Below, in pieces: positions 54,110 to 64,000 of a stretch of 64,000 bases of DNA. The DNA is taken from contig NC_056001.1 in assembly GCF_018446385.1 (NCBI RefSeq), positions 10,596,672-10,660,671 of the forward strand, read 5' to 3'. A program made the translations under genes and the position numbers. The notes below the pieces were generated by a model. The model ran no database searches, was not told the origin of the DNA, and was given only the letters and a program-made list of their open reading frames with translations. Numbering within the stretch: the first letter of the stretch is position 1; each line of letters begins with the position of its first letter. Origin of the DNA: Zingiber officinale. Taxonomy: Eukaryota; Streptophyta; Magnoliopsida; Zingiberales; Zingiberaceae.

Positions 54110-54337
54110 GAGCAAAAGGCGGGTCCCGCCGCCCAGCGGCCCCCTAGGCCTGGCCCCACAGGGATCCTAGGAGGAGGTAAATCAGCGGTGAATGCTGGCC
54201 CGGGTAAAGCGTGGTGTCTCCGGAATTTAACACAGCCGGCCCAGATTATTCATCCAGTGCGCGTCCGTGGACCTTCGACCCTACGACTCATTGTGCAAGG
54301 ATGCCACGCCTTAACCGGTTGATCCAGCCCGCGGGGG
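54110..54337 (-). mobile_element. SINE of the second family, inserted in a TA tract
   Basis: The minus strand reads GGATCAACCGGTTAAGGCGT, then a B-box-like GGGTCGAAGGTCC, then CCTCCTAGGATCC. It shares GGAGGAGGTAAATC with 51372-51390. It is flanked on both sides by TATATATA, which is presumably the duplicated target. Confidence 0.65.
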
Positions 54338-54340
<3 letters not shown>

Positions 54341-54385
<45 letters not shown>

Positions 54386-54400
54386 GAGAGAGAGAGAGGA
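54341..54400. repeat. (TA)n followed by (GA)n microsatellite
   Basis: TATATATA tract to about 54374, then AGAGAGAGAG/GGAGAGAGAG to about 54400. Confidence 0.9.
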
Positions 54401-55309
54401 TATATCCATACTTATTATTTTTTAAAAAAAAAAAATCAATCCTGAACAAGCATATGTTTTAATTTTCTGGGTCCAAATTAAACAATCGCACAAGATCATT
54501 CACCAAAGTTTTCTAAACAGTTCGGTAAGTGTTGGATGGTACGTGACGTTCTTAAAAAAACTTAGAACTAAGATTTTATTTTAATGTAAAAAGGTAGAGG
54601 ATTGAATGGTAAATGAGTTAAGTTTGTTTGACTTGATTTTTTTCAAATGAGTTGTGTTTGGTTCCAGACTTAAGTTTAAATGTTATCAAGTTTTTAATTC
54701 AAAATTATTTAATTATTTAAATTTTTTATTTTTAAATATTATTTTATTAATTATTAAATTTGATAATAGAAATTTATTTTATCATTCTATTTTTTTATTT
54801 ATCATATTGATAAAAGTTTATTGATGAACATAATTTATAAATTTTATTAGTAAATATTCTTCATCAATTATTCATAATTTTTATTTATGAATATCAATTA
54901 TTCATAATTCATTTCAAGTCATGGATGGCTCAGATTGTTGACACCGCTAACGGAGGATATGGCCTCAGCCTATTAGGTCGTTGGCTGGTCTAGGCAAGGG
55001 CGTTGTTACTGGGCAGCAATATCGGCCTGTTGGCCTAACAGAGAGCCAGAAGCCCAAAAATCTTCACCCAGCGAACTGCTGCTATGTTGCTTTTGTCTTT
55101 CATCTGATGCTCTAATATTAACCTTTTCTTTCATTGTGATTTAGGCAAGACATGGCCTCGCGGATGTAGCCGTATTATACTTCGCAGGACTTGTTATCAA
55201 TGAGCTATGATTTGATTCCTGATAGATGTAAATATAGTTTTAAATTATCCCATGCCCCATGTTTAGAAAAGTCACTCGGCTAAGGTTGAATAGACTTTAT
55301 GATTTATGA
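54401..55309. other. Intergenic, with an unrecognised gene-fragment-like block
   Basis: 54401-54905 is AT-rich. 54921-55220 has higher GC and short open stretches (MAQIVDTANGGYGLSLLGRW from 54928; ARHGLADVAVLYFAGLVI after a TGATTTAG acceptor-like site at 55144). No family is recognised. It could be a transduplicated gene fragment. Confidence 0.3.
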
Positions 55310-56223
55310 TCGATGTGGTGATTAGGATAGGGTTCATCCTACTATCATGGCAGAAGTCAAAGTCAACGGATGAACGGTGTTAGCCGATCGGGTGAGTCAT
55401 AGGTTGATCGGAGATTAAACACCGATCCATCGTCTTTGACATAGGGAGTAATCATACCGACACTCAAAGGACGCGCAGAAGCTGAGCCAAGCGGCTACTC
55501 CGCTCAGACTAGCAGCAGGCTAAACATCAGCTGAGCATGTAGATAGTGAACTACCCACTGAGCGGCTATCTCGCTCGGCCCGTCAATCGAGCATATGGAC
55601 AGTGGGCTCCCGACCGAGCGTCCTTCCCGCTCGGCCCGGCAACGACCGATACGTGGACAGCGGACTCTCGGTCGAGCGGCTATCTCGCTCGGCGTGACAG
55701 CAGACAGTGCGAGGATAGCAGAATTCCGGTCGAGCGGTCATTCCGCTCGGCCAGACAACAGACATAGCGGGATATCCTTCGACATCCTTTTGGGAGCTAG
55801 TGTCGCTGACAGGCGGCATGGTCAGACAGAGGATCGTACGGCGGAAGCTTCCACTATCACTTTAGATATATGCTTGACCCGTTAAGGTACTGTGTCAGAG
55901 ATACTTTACTGACACATCTTTTCAGGAAAAACTTTGAGATGTGTGCTCGTCTTGGGAAGCATGCACACGCGCTTCTGGGGCTCTATATAAAGGGGGTCCA
56001 GAGGTATGTTTTTCTCGCGATTTCTACTGTTGCGCTACAGTTCTTGCTTCTTTTCGTTTCTTCTTGCTTCGTTGGAGACTGACTTGAGTGTCAGAAGGTC
56101 ATCGTCGGGGACCCCTTCCCTGGCTCGACACTGACGTTGCTTGTGTTGCAGGTAGGAGCGAAGTTCACCGGAGGTTAACAAGAGCGCCACGTCCCCAGTA
56201 TCCATCTCTTCGACTTTTAGACA
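55310..56223 (+). repeat. 5' LTR of gypsy 2
   Basis: The start is aligned to the 25369 LTR (GATGTGGTGATTAGG versus GATGCGGTGATAAAGG). The terminal TG appears mutated, so the boundary is approximate. TATA box CTATATAAAGGGGG at 55983, end TTTAGACA at 56223. 55490-55760 has four roughly 60 bp units built on GAGCGGCTATCTCGCTCGGC, each with dyad symmetry. Confidence 0.72.
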
Positions 56224-56233
56224 GAATCATATT

Positions 56234-56251
56234 TGGCGTCGTCTGTGGGAA
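56234..56251 (+). other. Primer-binding-site-like sequence of gypsy 2
   Basis: TGGCGTCGTCTGTGGGAA begins 10 bp after the LTR end. It corresponds to the sites at 26235 and, in minus sense, 8795. Confidence 0.6.
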
Positions 56252-56608
56252 TGTCACCTGAATCCGAGCCGAAAAGATGGAAAACGTTGGACAACTAACC
56301 ATCGTGACATTCACTCAAGAGGAGCTGAAGATGCTCGTGCAAGCACGGGGCAACAAAAATGATAGAGCAACAACAACAGCAATAAGCGCTAGCCGACCGA
56401 CCAGCGTCGCAACTTGCAACATCGGCGGTCGATAGGCGAGCGGGGCAAGAAGACCGAGCAGAGCAACTCTCCGTATGAGGGCAGAATCAAAGGTCAACTG
56501 ACACCCAAGGGGAAACGCCGCCTGCGCCGATCCCCTTCCATCGAGCTCTGTTCCAAACCCCCTTGGAGATAGCCCAAGCACATCAAGAGCGGGGATCATA
56601 TTCCGACG

Positions 56609-57682
56609 ATGCGCCCGTTTGGGATGCGTGGAAAGGAAAAACGCCCCGAAGCGCCGTGTCTCCCGAATGGATCAATAGGCAGTTCTCATAGGAGATCATA
56701 TAAAGACCCTCTGTTTCGGCACTACACCCCGTTAGCGATCGGGAGGTACAACGAATCGACCAACCCAGATGATCATCTGGATCGGTTTGACAATGAGGCT
56801 ACGCTGCACCAGTACACAGACGGAGTGAAGTGTAGAGTCTTTCTCACGGCTCTCTCCGGATCGGTGCAGCGCTGGTTCAGAAGACTGTCGGATGGCTCGA
56901 TACGAAGCTTCAAAGACTTCCAAGCCGCCTTCCAGCACCACTTCGCTAGTAGTCGGCACTACCAGAAGACAAGCGTCAACATCTTCGCCCTGAAACAAGA
57001 GCCCAAGGAAGCGCTCTGAGCGTATATTCAGCGCTTCAACCAAGTGACCATGAACATCCCCTTGTTCTCGTCTGAGACCATGAATGCCTTCACCCAGGGG
57101 CTCGCCGAGGGAGATTTCTTCCGATCACTCATCCGGAAGCCACCCAGAGACTTCGACCATATGCTCAAAAAGGCCAACGAGTACATCAACGTGAAAGAAG
57201 CCCAGGCGACCAGGAGAAAGGAGGCGCCGACTGAGCATTCGGCGCCGATTAAGCGTCGACCGGCTAACAACCATCTGCTGCCCAAGGAGCCGAGGGCTGA
57301 GGGAGCACGATCGTACCGGGAGACCAGGGCACATATCGTACAACGTGTGGCATCCGGTCGGCCCAAGGCATCGAAGGGCAAGGTATGGACGCCTATGTTT
57401 TGTTTATTCCACCAGTCGACGACGCATAACACACGGGACTGCCAAGAACTGACGCCAATCGTCGGTCGACCAATCCCCAGAAGATATCATTGTCGCTCCC
57501 CATCGCCTGATCGACGAGATCGTCGTCGCTCAATCGAGCGGCGAGAGGAAGAAAGATGGGAGCCCGAGCGTCATCGCCATCAGCGAAGGAGGAAATTGAT
57601 CCCTCCAGGATCCCAGCCGAGTGCAACATGTCATCCGCTCGGGAAGAGGAAAACAAGAACAACACTTCCCGGGGAGAGATAG
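56609..57682 (+). pseudogene. Gypsy 2 gag (one in-frame stop)
   Basis: The capsid-type region includes PLAIGRYNESTNPDDHLDRF, VFLTALSGSVQRWFRRLSDG and FKDFQAAFQHHFASSRHYQK. A TGA at 57017 interrupts EAL*AYIQRFNQVTMN, after which the same frame continues through EGDFFRSLIRKPPRDFDHML. Next is a basic Arg-rich C-terminal part with a degenerate zinc-knuckle-like CLFHQSTTHNTRDC. In intact relatives this protein packages the element RNA. Confidence 0.85.
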
Positions 57683-58560
57683 GTATGATTGCAGGAGGGC
57701 CGACCAACGGAGACTCCAACCGAGCCAGAAAGTCATACGCTCGGTGGTTGGAGATCCATGCCGTGAGGTGCAGCAAGGAGAAGGCCGAAGGGCCTCAGAT
57801 CAGCTTCGACCCCAGTGATTTGAAGGGTGTCAAAATCCCTCATGATGATGCTTTGATCATCCGAGCGATGATCGCCAACTACACCATTCACCGGACCTTC
57901 GTCGACACGGGGAGTTCGATGAACATCATTTTCAAGTAAGCATTCGATCAATTGCAGATCGATCGCAGCGAGCTGTTGCCCATGGCGACCCCGCCCTACG
58001 GATTCACCAGCAACGAAGTTTTGCCGATTGGCCAAGCATCTCGCTGGGAGAAGAGCCGTTGAGGAGGACCCGAACTACTAACTTCATAGTAGTAAACACG
58101 CCATCAGCTTATAACGTCATCTTGGGTCGACCGACCCTCAACGAGTTTCGGGCAGTAGTGTCGACCTACTAGCAGAAGGCGAAGTTCCCAGTGGACAATC
58201 AGGTGGGTGAGGTCAAAGGCGACTAACTGGCTGCTCGGCGCTGCTATGTGGAGATGATCAAAACCGAGGCCAAACAGCTCGGAAGACTCCACGGCTAGAG
58301 GTAAATGCTATTACCGAAAAACCTCCCACCCTTGTATATGAAGAAAAGGAGGAGGTGTAGATCCACCCGAGCCGGTCGAAAGCCACGACCTTCGTGGCCG
58401 CCGACCTGGAGGAGGAGAAGAAGGTCAAGCTGATCGCCTGCCTCAAACAGAATCATGATGTGTTCACGTGGTTGACACATGAGCTGCATGACATCTCTCT
58501 GAGCGTGGCTTAACACGAGCTTCACGTCCGACCGGATGCTCGACCGGTCAAGCAAAGGAA
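57556..58560 (+). pseudogene. Gypsy 2 protease and pre-RT linker
   Basis: The frame changes relative to gag near 57560-57680. An aspartic protease motif, TFVDTGSSMNIIFK, lies near 57897, followed at once by a TAA (57937). Later pieces (FDQLQIDRSELLPM, RCYVEMIKTEAKQLGRLH-like) occur in shifted frames. This enzyme would cleave the polyprotein in an active element. Confidence 0.8.
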
Positions 58561-60320
58561 GAGAGATTTTAGCACGGAGCAGAACGTGATCATCCGGGCG
58601 GAGATAGAGAAGCTATTGGAGGCCGGGCATATCATGGAAATCCAATTCCCGAGCTAGCTAGTTACTATGGTGCTAGTCTCCAAGCGGGGCAACACATGGC
58701 GGGTCTGCATCGACTTTCGTGATCTCAACAAGGCTTTCCTAAAGAATTTCTATCCGCTGCCCAGGATAGATCAAATGGTAAACTCAACGGCGGGATACGA
58801 GCTGATCTGCATGCTCGACATGTATCAAAGATACCACTAAGTGTCGCTCGCCCGGGAGGATCAAGAGAAGGTCAGCTTCATTACGCCCAATGAGACATAC
58901 TGCTACAATGTCATGTCGTTCGGACTGAAAAATACTGGAGCTACCTACCAGAAGCTAATGAATAAAGTATTCAGACGGCATATCGGTCGTAATATGGAGG
59001 TATACGTCGATGACATACTCATCAAATCCCTCCGAGTTGCTGACCTATGCGTAGATATCGACGAGACTTGTTGGACGTAAAGGGCATACGAAATAAAGTT
59101 GAACCCGAGCAAGTGTCTGTTCGACGTAAATAGGGGTGGGCATCGACCGATTTGGTCTGGCTTTACTCTACTACGGTTTGATTTTTTTGGTTTCGGTTTT
59201 GAAAATCTTTGATCTAAAACCAAATCATATTATTATGGTTCGGTCCGATTTTTATTGTAATACGGTCCAATTTATATGGTCGGTTATATACGGTTAATAT
59301 AATGAATTAAATTGATTTTGTGCGACTACAAATATTAGTTTAGAGACCAAGAAAAAGTATCAATTTATTAAAATAATTATGAATTTAAAGTAATACTAAA
59401 ATTTTGTTATCAGATAACAACAAGTAAATATATAAATATATAATTTGATTGTGCTATTATATTACAAATGATTACAGGCTTAATCCACTTGTATGACCCA
59501 ATATCCATAAAATCATATTTTAAGTATAATACGGTCGGTTCAGTTTATTCTATTTTTTGGGAGTCAAAACCATAAACTGAACCGAATAATCGAATTTTAA
59601 AAACTTAAACCGAAACCGACTGAAACACCGAAAAAACCAAAAAATTTTAGTTCGGTCGATTTTTCCGTGTTTAACCGAATTATGTCCACCCCTAGGCGCA
59701 AAGAGTGGTCGCTTCCTGGGCTACATCGTCGCCGAGCGGGGCATTGAAGCCAATCTGAGCAAGGTCCAAGTTTTGCAGAACATGCCTCTGCCTCGGAATT
59801 GGAAGGAAGCTCAGATGCTAACCTGTCGGATCACGGCGCTGTCCAGGTTCATGTCCAAGTCGTCCAATCGGAGCCTACCATTTTTCAAGACACTGCGCCG
59901 AGCTACAAAATTCCAATGGGACGCTGAGTGCGACCAGGCGCTGGAGGAGCTGAAGGAGTATCTAAACTCACTGCCTATCTTAGCCAAGCCAGTCACGGGT
60001 GAGCCGCTCTGGATCTACTTGTCATCTAATGAGCATGTGGTCGGGTCAGCTCTAATTAGGCATAACGGTCCAGAGTAGCAGCCTGTGTGTTTTTTGAGCC
60101 ACATATTAAAAGATGTTGAGTCCCGCTACACTAGTTTTGAAAAGTTTGTTTATGCATTAGTACTAGCCGCGCGGAGGCTTCGCCCGTACTTCCTGGCGCA
60201 CTCAATAATAGTGATGACTAACAGCGCTTTGGGAAGAGCCCTCCTCAATCTAGAAGCGTCCGGACGGCTGATTAAGTGGACGACAGAGCTCAGTGAGTTC
60301 GACATTTAGAATCAACCTCG
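58561..60320 (+). pseudogene. Gypsy 2 reverse transcriptase/RNase H region, split by a MITE
   Basis: RT blocks: AEIEKLLEAGHI, RVCIDFRDLNKAF, LDMYQRYH, SFGLKNTGATYQKLMNKVF, and the catalytic YVDD at 59003-59014. A hAT MITE (59131-59694) separates this from the connection part GRFLGYIVAERGIEA and RRATKFQWDAECDQALEELK (59773-60078). Several stops are present, so it is inactive. Confidence 0.87.
59131..59694. mobile_element. hAT MITE inside gypsy 2 RT
   Basis: Ends TAGGGGTGGGCATCG and, reverse-complemented, TAGGGGTGGACATAA. Flanks GACGTAAA (59123-59130) and GGCGCAAA (59695-59702) are an imperfect 8 bp duplication. The interior is AT-rich with inverted CGGTTCGG/ACCGAAC-type motifs and no transposase. 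It is a different family from the MITE at 8917. Confidence 0.9.
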
Positions 60321-60324
60321 GTCG

Positions 60325-61050
60325 GTGATTAAGGCTCAGGCCTTGGCAAATTTCATCACGAAAATCCAAAGTGATGAGTCGACAGCAACATGGAAGATAT
60401 ATGTGGACGGTCCGTCTACTCGGCAGGGCAGCAGGATCGACATATTGCTTATGTCGTCTCGAGAGGATCGAATGCGGCTGCCCGTTCGGCTGGACTACAA
60501 AGCCACTAATAACGAAGCAAAGTATGAGGCACTGATAACCGACCTATAGGTAGCTCGACACGTGGAAGCAGTTAAAGCCCTCATCCACTCGGACTCCCAG
60601 CTCGCCGCTCAGCAACTATCCGGGACCTTCTAAATAAGCAACACACGGCTAAGGCTCTATGCAGAAGATTTTGAGAAGCTGAAGGCCAACTTTCAGGAGG
60701 TTGTCATAAAGAAGATCCCCCGATTGGAGAATCAAGCGGTGGACGAGCTAGCAAAGCTAGCCAGTTCGTTATCGTTGATCGTCATAGGTCAGCCAATTGA
60801 GCAAGTCTCGCTTGTGGCGCACGTCAACCGGATGGAGGGAATCACCTTCCTGAACGACTGTAGACAACCCTGATAGAGTTCTTGCATTCGAAAGCTACAC
60901 CTGCCGATCCGGAGGAAGCTCGCTTGCTAAAAAAGAGAGTCTGACGGTTCATGTTGATCGGTGACCAACCTTACAAGAGGGCCTTCTCCCGGCTCCTCCT
61001 CAAGTGCATCGGACCAGAAGACGTTGACTACATCTTAAAGGAGGTGCACT
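60325..61050 (+). pseudogene. Gypsy 2 second RNase H and spacer
   Basis: TWKIYVDGPSTRQGSRIDIL has the first catalytic Asp (YVDG), NNEAKYEALITDL the Glu, and ALIHSDSQLAA the second Asp. A TAG (60547) and TAA (60632) interrupt. A second RNase H between the RT-linked one and integrase is characteristic of the Tat group. The spacer before integrase follows (IPRLENQAVDELAKLAS). Confidence 0.75.
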
Positions 61051-62150
61051 AAGACTCTTGCAGAGGTCATCCGGACGGCCGCACATTAGCTCGAAAAATA
61101 CTCCTAGCCGAATACTTCTGGCCGACCCTCCAGGAGGATGCCGCCTGGACAGTAGCGACTTACTTCTCCTGCCAAAAGTATCACAATCTGTCGCACCGAT
61201 AGACCAAGGAAATAAAGGCGTGCACGGTATCATGCTCGTTCGACCAATGAGGCATGGACATCGTTGGGTCTTTTTCCATGGCGACCGGTCAACAAAAGTT
61301 TCTACTCGTGGCGGTGGACTACTTCTCGAAGTGGGTAGAAGCCGAGTCGCTGGCAAAAATCACCGAGCAGATGGTCATCAAGTTCGTGTGGCAGAACATC
61401 CTTTGCCGATTTGGCATCCCACGCCAACTCATATCCGACAATGAGAGACAGTTCGCTGGCCAGAGACTCAGAGAGTGGTGTGAAGTCTATGACATTCAAC
61501 AAGCCTTCACCTCGGTAGCTTACCCTTAGGGCAACGGGCAGGCCGAAGACACCAATCGGGAGATCCTCAGAGTCTTGCATGCTTGGCTCGACCACATGGG
61601 AGGTAGCTGGGTCGACGAGCTCCCCAGTGTGCTATGGGCTCTCCGCACGACCCCGAAAGAGGCGACCGGCGTAACCCCATTCCAGTTGGCATACGACAGC
61701 GAAGCAGTTGTCCCCGTAGAGGTCGGGATAGAATCTGATCTGGTACCGCACTACGACGAAGGGAACGCTAAACGAAGGCTGATGGAGCTCAATTTGGTGG
61801 ACGAAGCAAGGGTAAAAGTCATCGTTCAGCTAGTGGCGTATCGGTAGCGAATGAAGTAAAACTACAACCGACGAGTGATCCCGAGGTCCTTCCAGGTCGG
61901 CGACCTCATCTGGAAGAAAGTGAAGCCGATCGGCGACATCGCCAAGCTCAAGGCACCATGGGCAGGACCATTCAAGGTCATGCAGAAGCTCCGATCGAGT
62001 GTGTACTATCTGGAAAATGAAGAGGGGAGGCAGCTCGAGAGGCCATGGAGCGTGAACCATCTTCAACCCTACAGGCTGGATGATAGCTGCGCAAATGAAT
62101 CCTGTACTTTGTATCTATGGTATGTTTGCCAAACGCAAGGCAAAGTTTGA
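61051..62150 (+). pseudogene. Gypsy 2 integrase
   Basis: Zinc-binding region near 61060-61200 (CRGHPDG, FSCQKYHN). The catalytic core has MDIVGSF (first D), ISDNERQFAG (second D, with G changed to E) and GNGQAEDTNREILRVL (E), preceded by a TAG at 61528. C-terminal FQVGDLIWKKVKPIGDIAKL and WAGPFKVMQKLRSSVYYLEN follow. Not functional because of stops. Confidence 0.86.
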
Positions 62151-62184
62151 ATAAAAAGAAAGCAAAGGTGTCTTAAGTGCAACT

Positions 62185-62610
62185 CCTACAACGGTTGAGC
62201 GACGACCTTAAACCCGGGTGTTAGTCCCCACCAAATCGTCTAGCGGCGACGTTAAACGCGAGTCTGCACCAAATCGTCAAGCGGTGACGTTAAATGCGAG
62301 TCTTCACCAAATCGTCGAGCGGCGACATTAAACGTGAGTCTCCACCAAATCATCGAGCGGCGACGTTAAACGCGAGTCTCCATCGACGGTCGAGCGACGA
62401 CCTTAAACCCTTATCTCCATCGACGGCCGAGCGACGACCTTAAACTCGAGTCTTCGTATATTCCTCAACAATGGTCGAACGACGACCTTAAATCCTTATC
62501 TCCACCGACGGTCGAGCGACGACCTTAAACTCGAGTCTTCGCATATTCCTCAACAACGGTCGAGCGGCGACCTAAAACCCGGGTCTTCATCAACAGTCGA
62601 GCGGTACTAG
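62185..62610 (+). repeat. Post-pol tandem repeats of gypsy 2, about 43-57 bp spacing
   Basis: Around ten copies of GTCGAGCGACGACCTTAAAC or AATCGTCGAGCGGCGACGTT, followed by TAAACGCGAGTC-type spacers. Homologous to 30840-31500. Confidence 0.88.
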
Positions 62611-62624
62611 TCATGGATCAGCAT

Positions 62625-62705
62625 ACCAAATCTTCTATCTCCCCTGGTCTCGAACCAACATGCGGGATTCCTTGTCTCCCCGTTCAGGGTCGAGCAGTCT
62701 TTGAA
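62625..62705 (+). repeat. Single copy of the unit that is arrayed at 4.2-4.9 kb
   Basis: CTATCTCCCCTGGTCTCGAA ... CCCCGTTCAGGGTCGAGC is, in reverse complement, GCTCGACCCTGAACGGGGA ... TTCGAGACCAGGGGAGATAG, matching the 59 bp unit in the same orientation relative to the element. It sits right after the post-pol repeats, as in the non-autonomous element. Confidence 0.65.
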
Positions 62706-63026
62706 ATCTCAGTGAGTAGGCGAGTGTTGTACAGCCGACCGTGAACCCGAGCTGCTCAAAAGCTCGAAGTCTTCAGAATATAGCGGCCGCTCGACACTAT
62801 TCTTTCAAATACTCCTAGGGCTGAGCGGGAGATCGCGGAATCACAGACTCTGAATAACAGAGGGGTCGATCGACTGATAGAAAAATTATGAACAAAGCTA
62901 CGAGCTTTGGCAAATAATCAGAAGTCGAAAAACATGCAAGGAGGTAAAGCTCGTCCGAACGGATGAGCATGCATTTCAACTTCAAAATTTTTTACAAAAC
63001 ATCATAATTACAGGCACTCTCAGCAT

Positions 63027-64000
63027 CACTCAAGATAGTTTAGGGCGTCGTGTGGCAGAGCAGCTGGTAAATTGCCCTCTTCTTGGAGCTGGCTGATCGT
63101 CCCGTCGATCGCCAAGTCGAATAGTCGGAGGGCTCGATCGGTGACTTTTATCACAGAATGCGTCTGAGCGGATGTAGGCTTGCTTTATGGCCTCAAACCT
63201 AGACCCTTCGGCATTCTGATAAATCCTCAATGCTTCCCGGGAGCCCTCCAGCTCATCCTTGGCGGTGGAAATTTGGCCGTGGAGGGACGCTTCTTCTGCC
63301 GAGCGGTTGTTCCGCTCGACAATCAAGAAATCCTCGGCCTCCTTATGCTTTTGGGTGAGGCCCCGAACCTCTTTATTCTTCTCTTCGAGGTCGACGATGG
63401 GTCTGTTCTTCCGCGTGATCGCCGACTCGATCTTGTTATCAAAGGTGGCGATGTGCTCATTCAGTCGCTCAAGCATGGTGGCCTGCCCAACACTCTTTAC
63501 CCATTCAACTTCGAGCAACTTGTCACTCTTCTCCAGAGCGGCTTGGAGTCGAGCCACCTCAGCGTCGATCCTTTCCCGAGCGGCGGAGGATTGGCCGCTC
63601 GACACCTTCAACTACTTAACTTCCTCCTCCAGGAATGTGAGCCTGTGGCACATGACCAGACTCTCCACCTAGTACTGCAGGCAAGCAAAAAAGAGTTTGT
63701 GATGACCGATCAGAGATAGATTATGAATTTACATTAAAATACTTACTTCAGTGGACATTTGAGTGTGACTATCCGCTAGCGCCCCTAGGGGCATCATCGT
63801 CGCGCGGGCACGAGCGCCCGCCCAGATCTTCACGAGCGGGCCTTGGATGTGAATCTGGTGCTTGGGGGCCCTAGACTTTGCGCTCGACTCACGGTACTCT
63901 TCGGTCAACAAATGGAGGATCGTCGTGATATGGTGCTGGTCGCTTGGGGCCGACTGCGCCGAAGTCACCCGGCCGGATGACCGAGAGGTGGATGCCGGAC
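63027..64000 (-). pseudogene. Antisense ORF of gypsy 2 with one GT-AG intron (5' end outside window)
   Basis: Minus strand: HLLTEEYRESSAKS, GPLVKIWAGARARATMMPLG, ...MSTE, intron 63746-63669 (GTAAGT...TACTAG), VESLVMCHRLTFLEEEVK, a TAG, then a long coiled-coil-like region rich in Glu/Lys/Leu (ARLQAALEKSDKLLEVEW, DLEEKNKEVRGLTQKHKEAE). A 1 nt frameshift follows near 63150, and the C-terminus is LFDLAIDGTISQLQEEGNLP with a TGA at 63027-63029. It aligns with the antisense ORF at 31.9-33.6 kb. Function unknown. Confidence 0.75.
63669..63746 (-). other. Intron in the antisense ORF of gypsy 2
   Basis: The 78 bp run GTAAGTATTT...CCTGCAGTACTAG. An upstream CTGCAG acceptor would put a TAG in frame, while the TACTAG acceptor joins MSTE to VESLVMCHRL, matching the homologous protein at 32.5 kb. 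Confidence 0.68.

Larger units (their letters stand above)
55310..64000 (+). mobile_element. Ty3/gypsy (Tat/Retand-like) element 2, 3' end beyond the window
   Basis: 5' LTR, primer site, gag, protease, RT, RNase H, integrase, tandem repeats and a minus-strand ORF lie in order. It is better preserved than the copy at 25 kb but broken by stops, frameshifts and a hAT MITE inside RT. The 3' LTR and target duplication are not in the window. Confidence 0.9.

Overview
This 64 kb window is nuclear DNA of a flowering plant. The evidence is intron-containing genes with GT-AG junctions, plant-specific families (U-box protein, NRT1/PTR transporter, NAC factor), and dense Ty3/gypsy, Ty1/copia, RTE LINE, hAT and Au-SINE-like elements. 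GC-rich first exons suggest a monocot. Zingiberales would fit the style of the repeats, but that is a guess.

Layout. 1-10702 is one minus-strand, non-autonomous LTR retrotransposon whose interior is mostly tandem satellite-like arrays. Its 3' LTR is cut by the window start. A solo copia LTR, a gypsy-type LTR insertion and a hAT MITE have landed inside it. It sits in the 3' end of an older SIRE-type copia element (10703-12043). 13432-35260 is a 12-exon U-box E3 ligase gene (PUB62-like, 579 aa). Exons 1-5 and 8-12 are compact, while introns 5, 6 and 7 are swollen to 5.3, 1.9 and 12.0 kb by RTE LINEs, SINEs and a nested gypsy element. 36380-40218 is an NRT1/PTR (NPF5-type) transporter of 593 aa, preceded by a decayed duplicate of its promoter and first exon. 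40483-40929 is a calmodulin-like (CML13/14-type) pseudogene with three in-frame stops. 41637-44920 is a decayed autonomous-type hAT transposon. 45-51.5 kb is repeat-rich intergenic DNA with SINEs and a gypsy remnant. 51618-52812 is a NAC transcription factor of the NST/SND1 secondary-wall type (320 aa) with a (TA)38 tract in intron 1. From 55.3 kb to the window end lies a second Tat/Retand-like gypsy element with gag, protease, RT, RNase H and integrase remnants, and a minus-strand ORF downstream of pol.

The most notable observations are these. (1) Both gypsy elements carry a homologous antisense coiled-coil ORF downstream of pol, interrupted at the same place by a short GT-AG intron; the first copy has a second such intron. 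(2) The non-autonomous element at 1-10.7 kb looks like a deletion derivative of this family in which a roughly 59 bp post-pol segment, seen once in the 62.6 kb relative, has become a multi-copy array. (3) Exons 6 and 7 of the U-box gene are flanked by inverted RTE copies and by a second pair of inverted short repeats. (4) A 17 bp target-site duplication brackets 10.5 kb and proves that the gypsy element is nested in a LINE.

All boundaries were read by eye. No database search was run.
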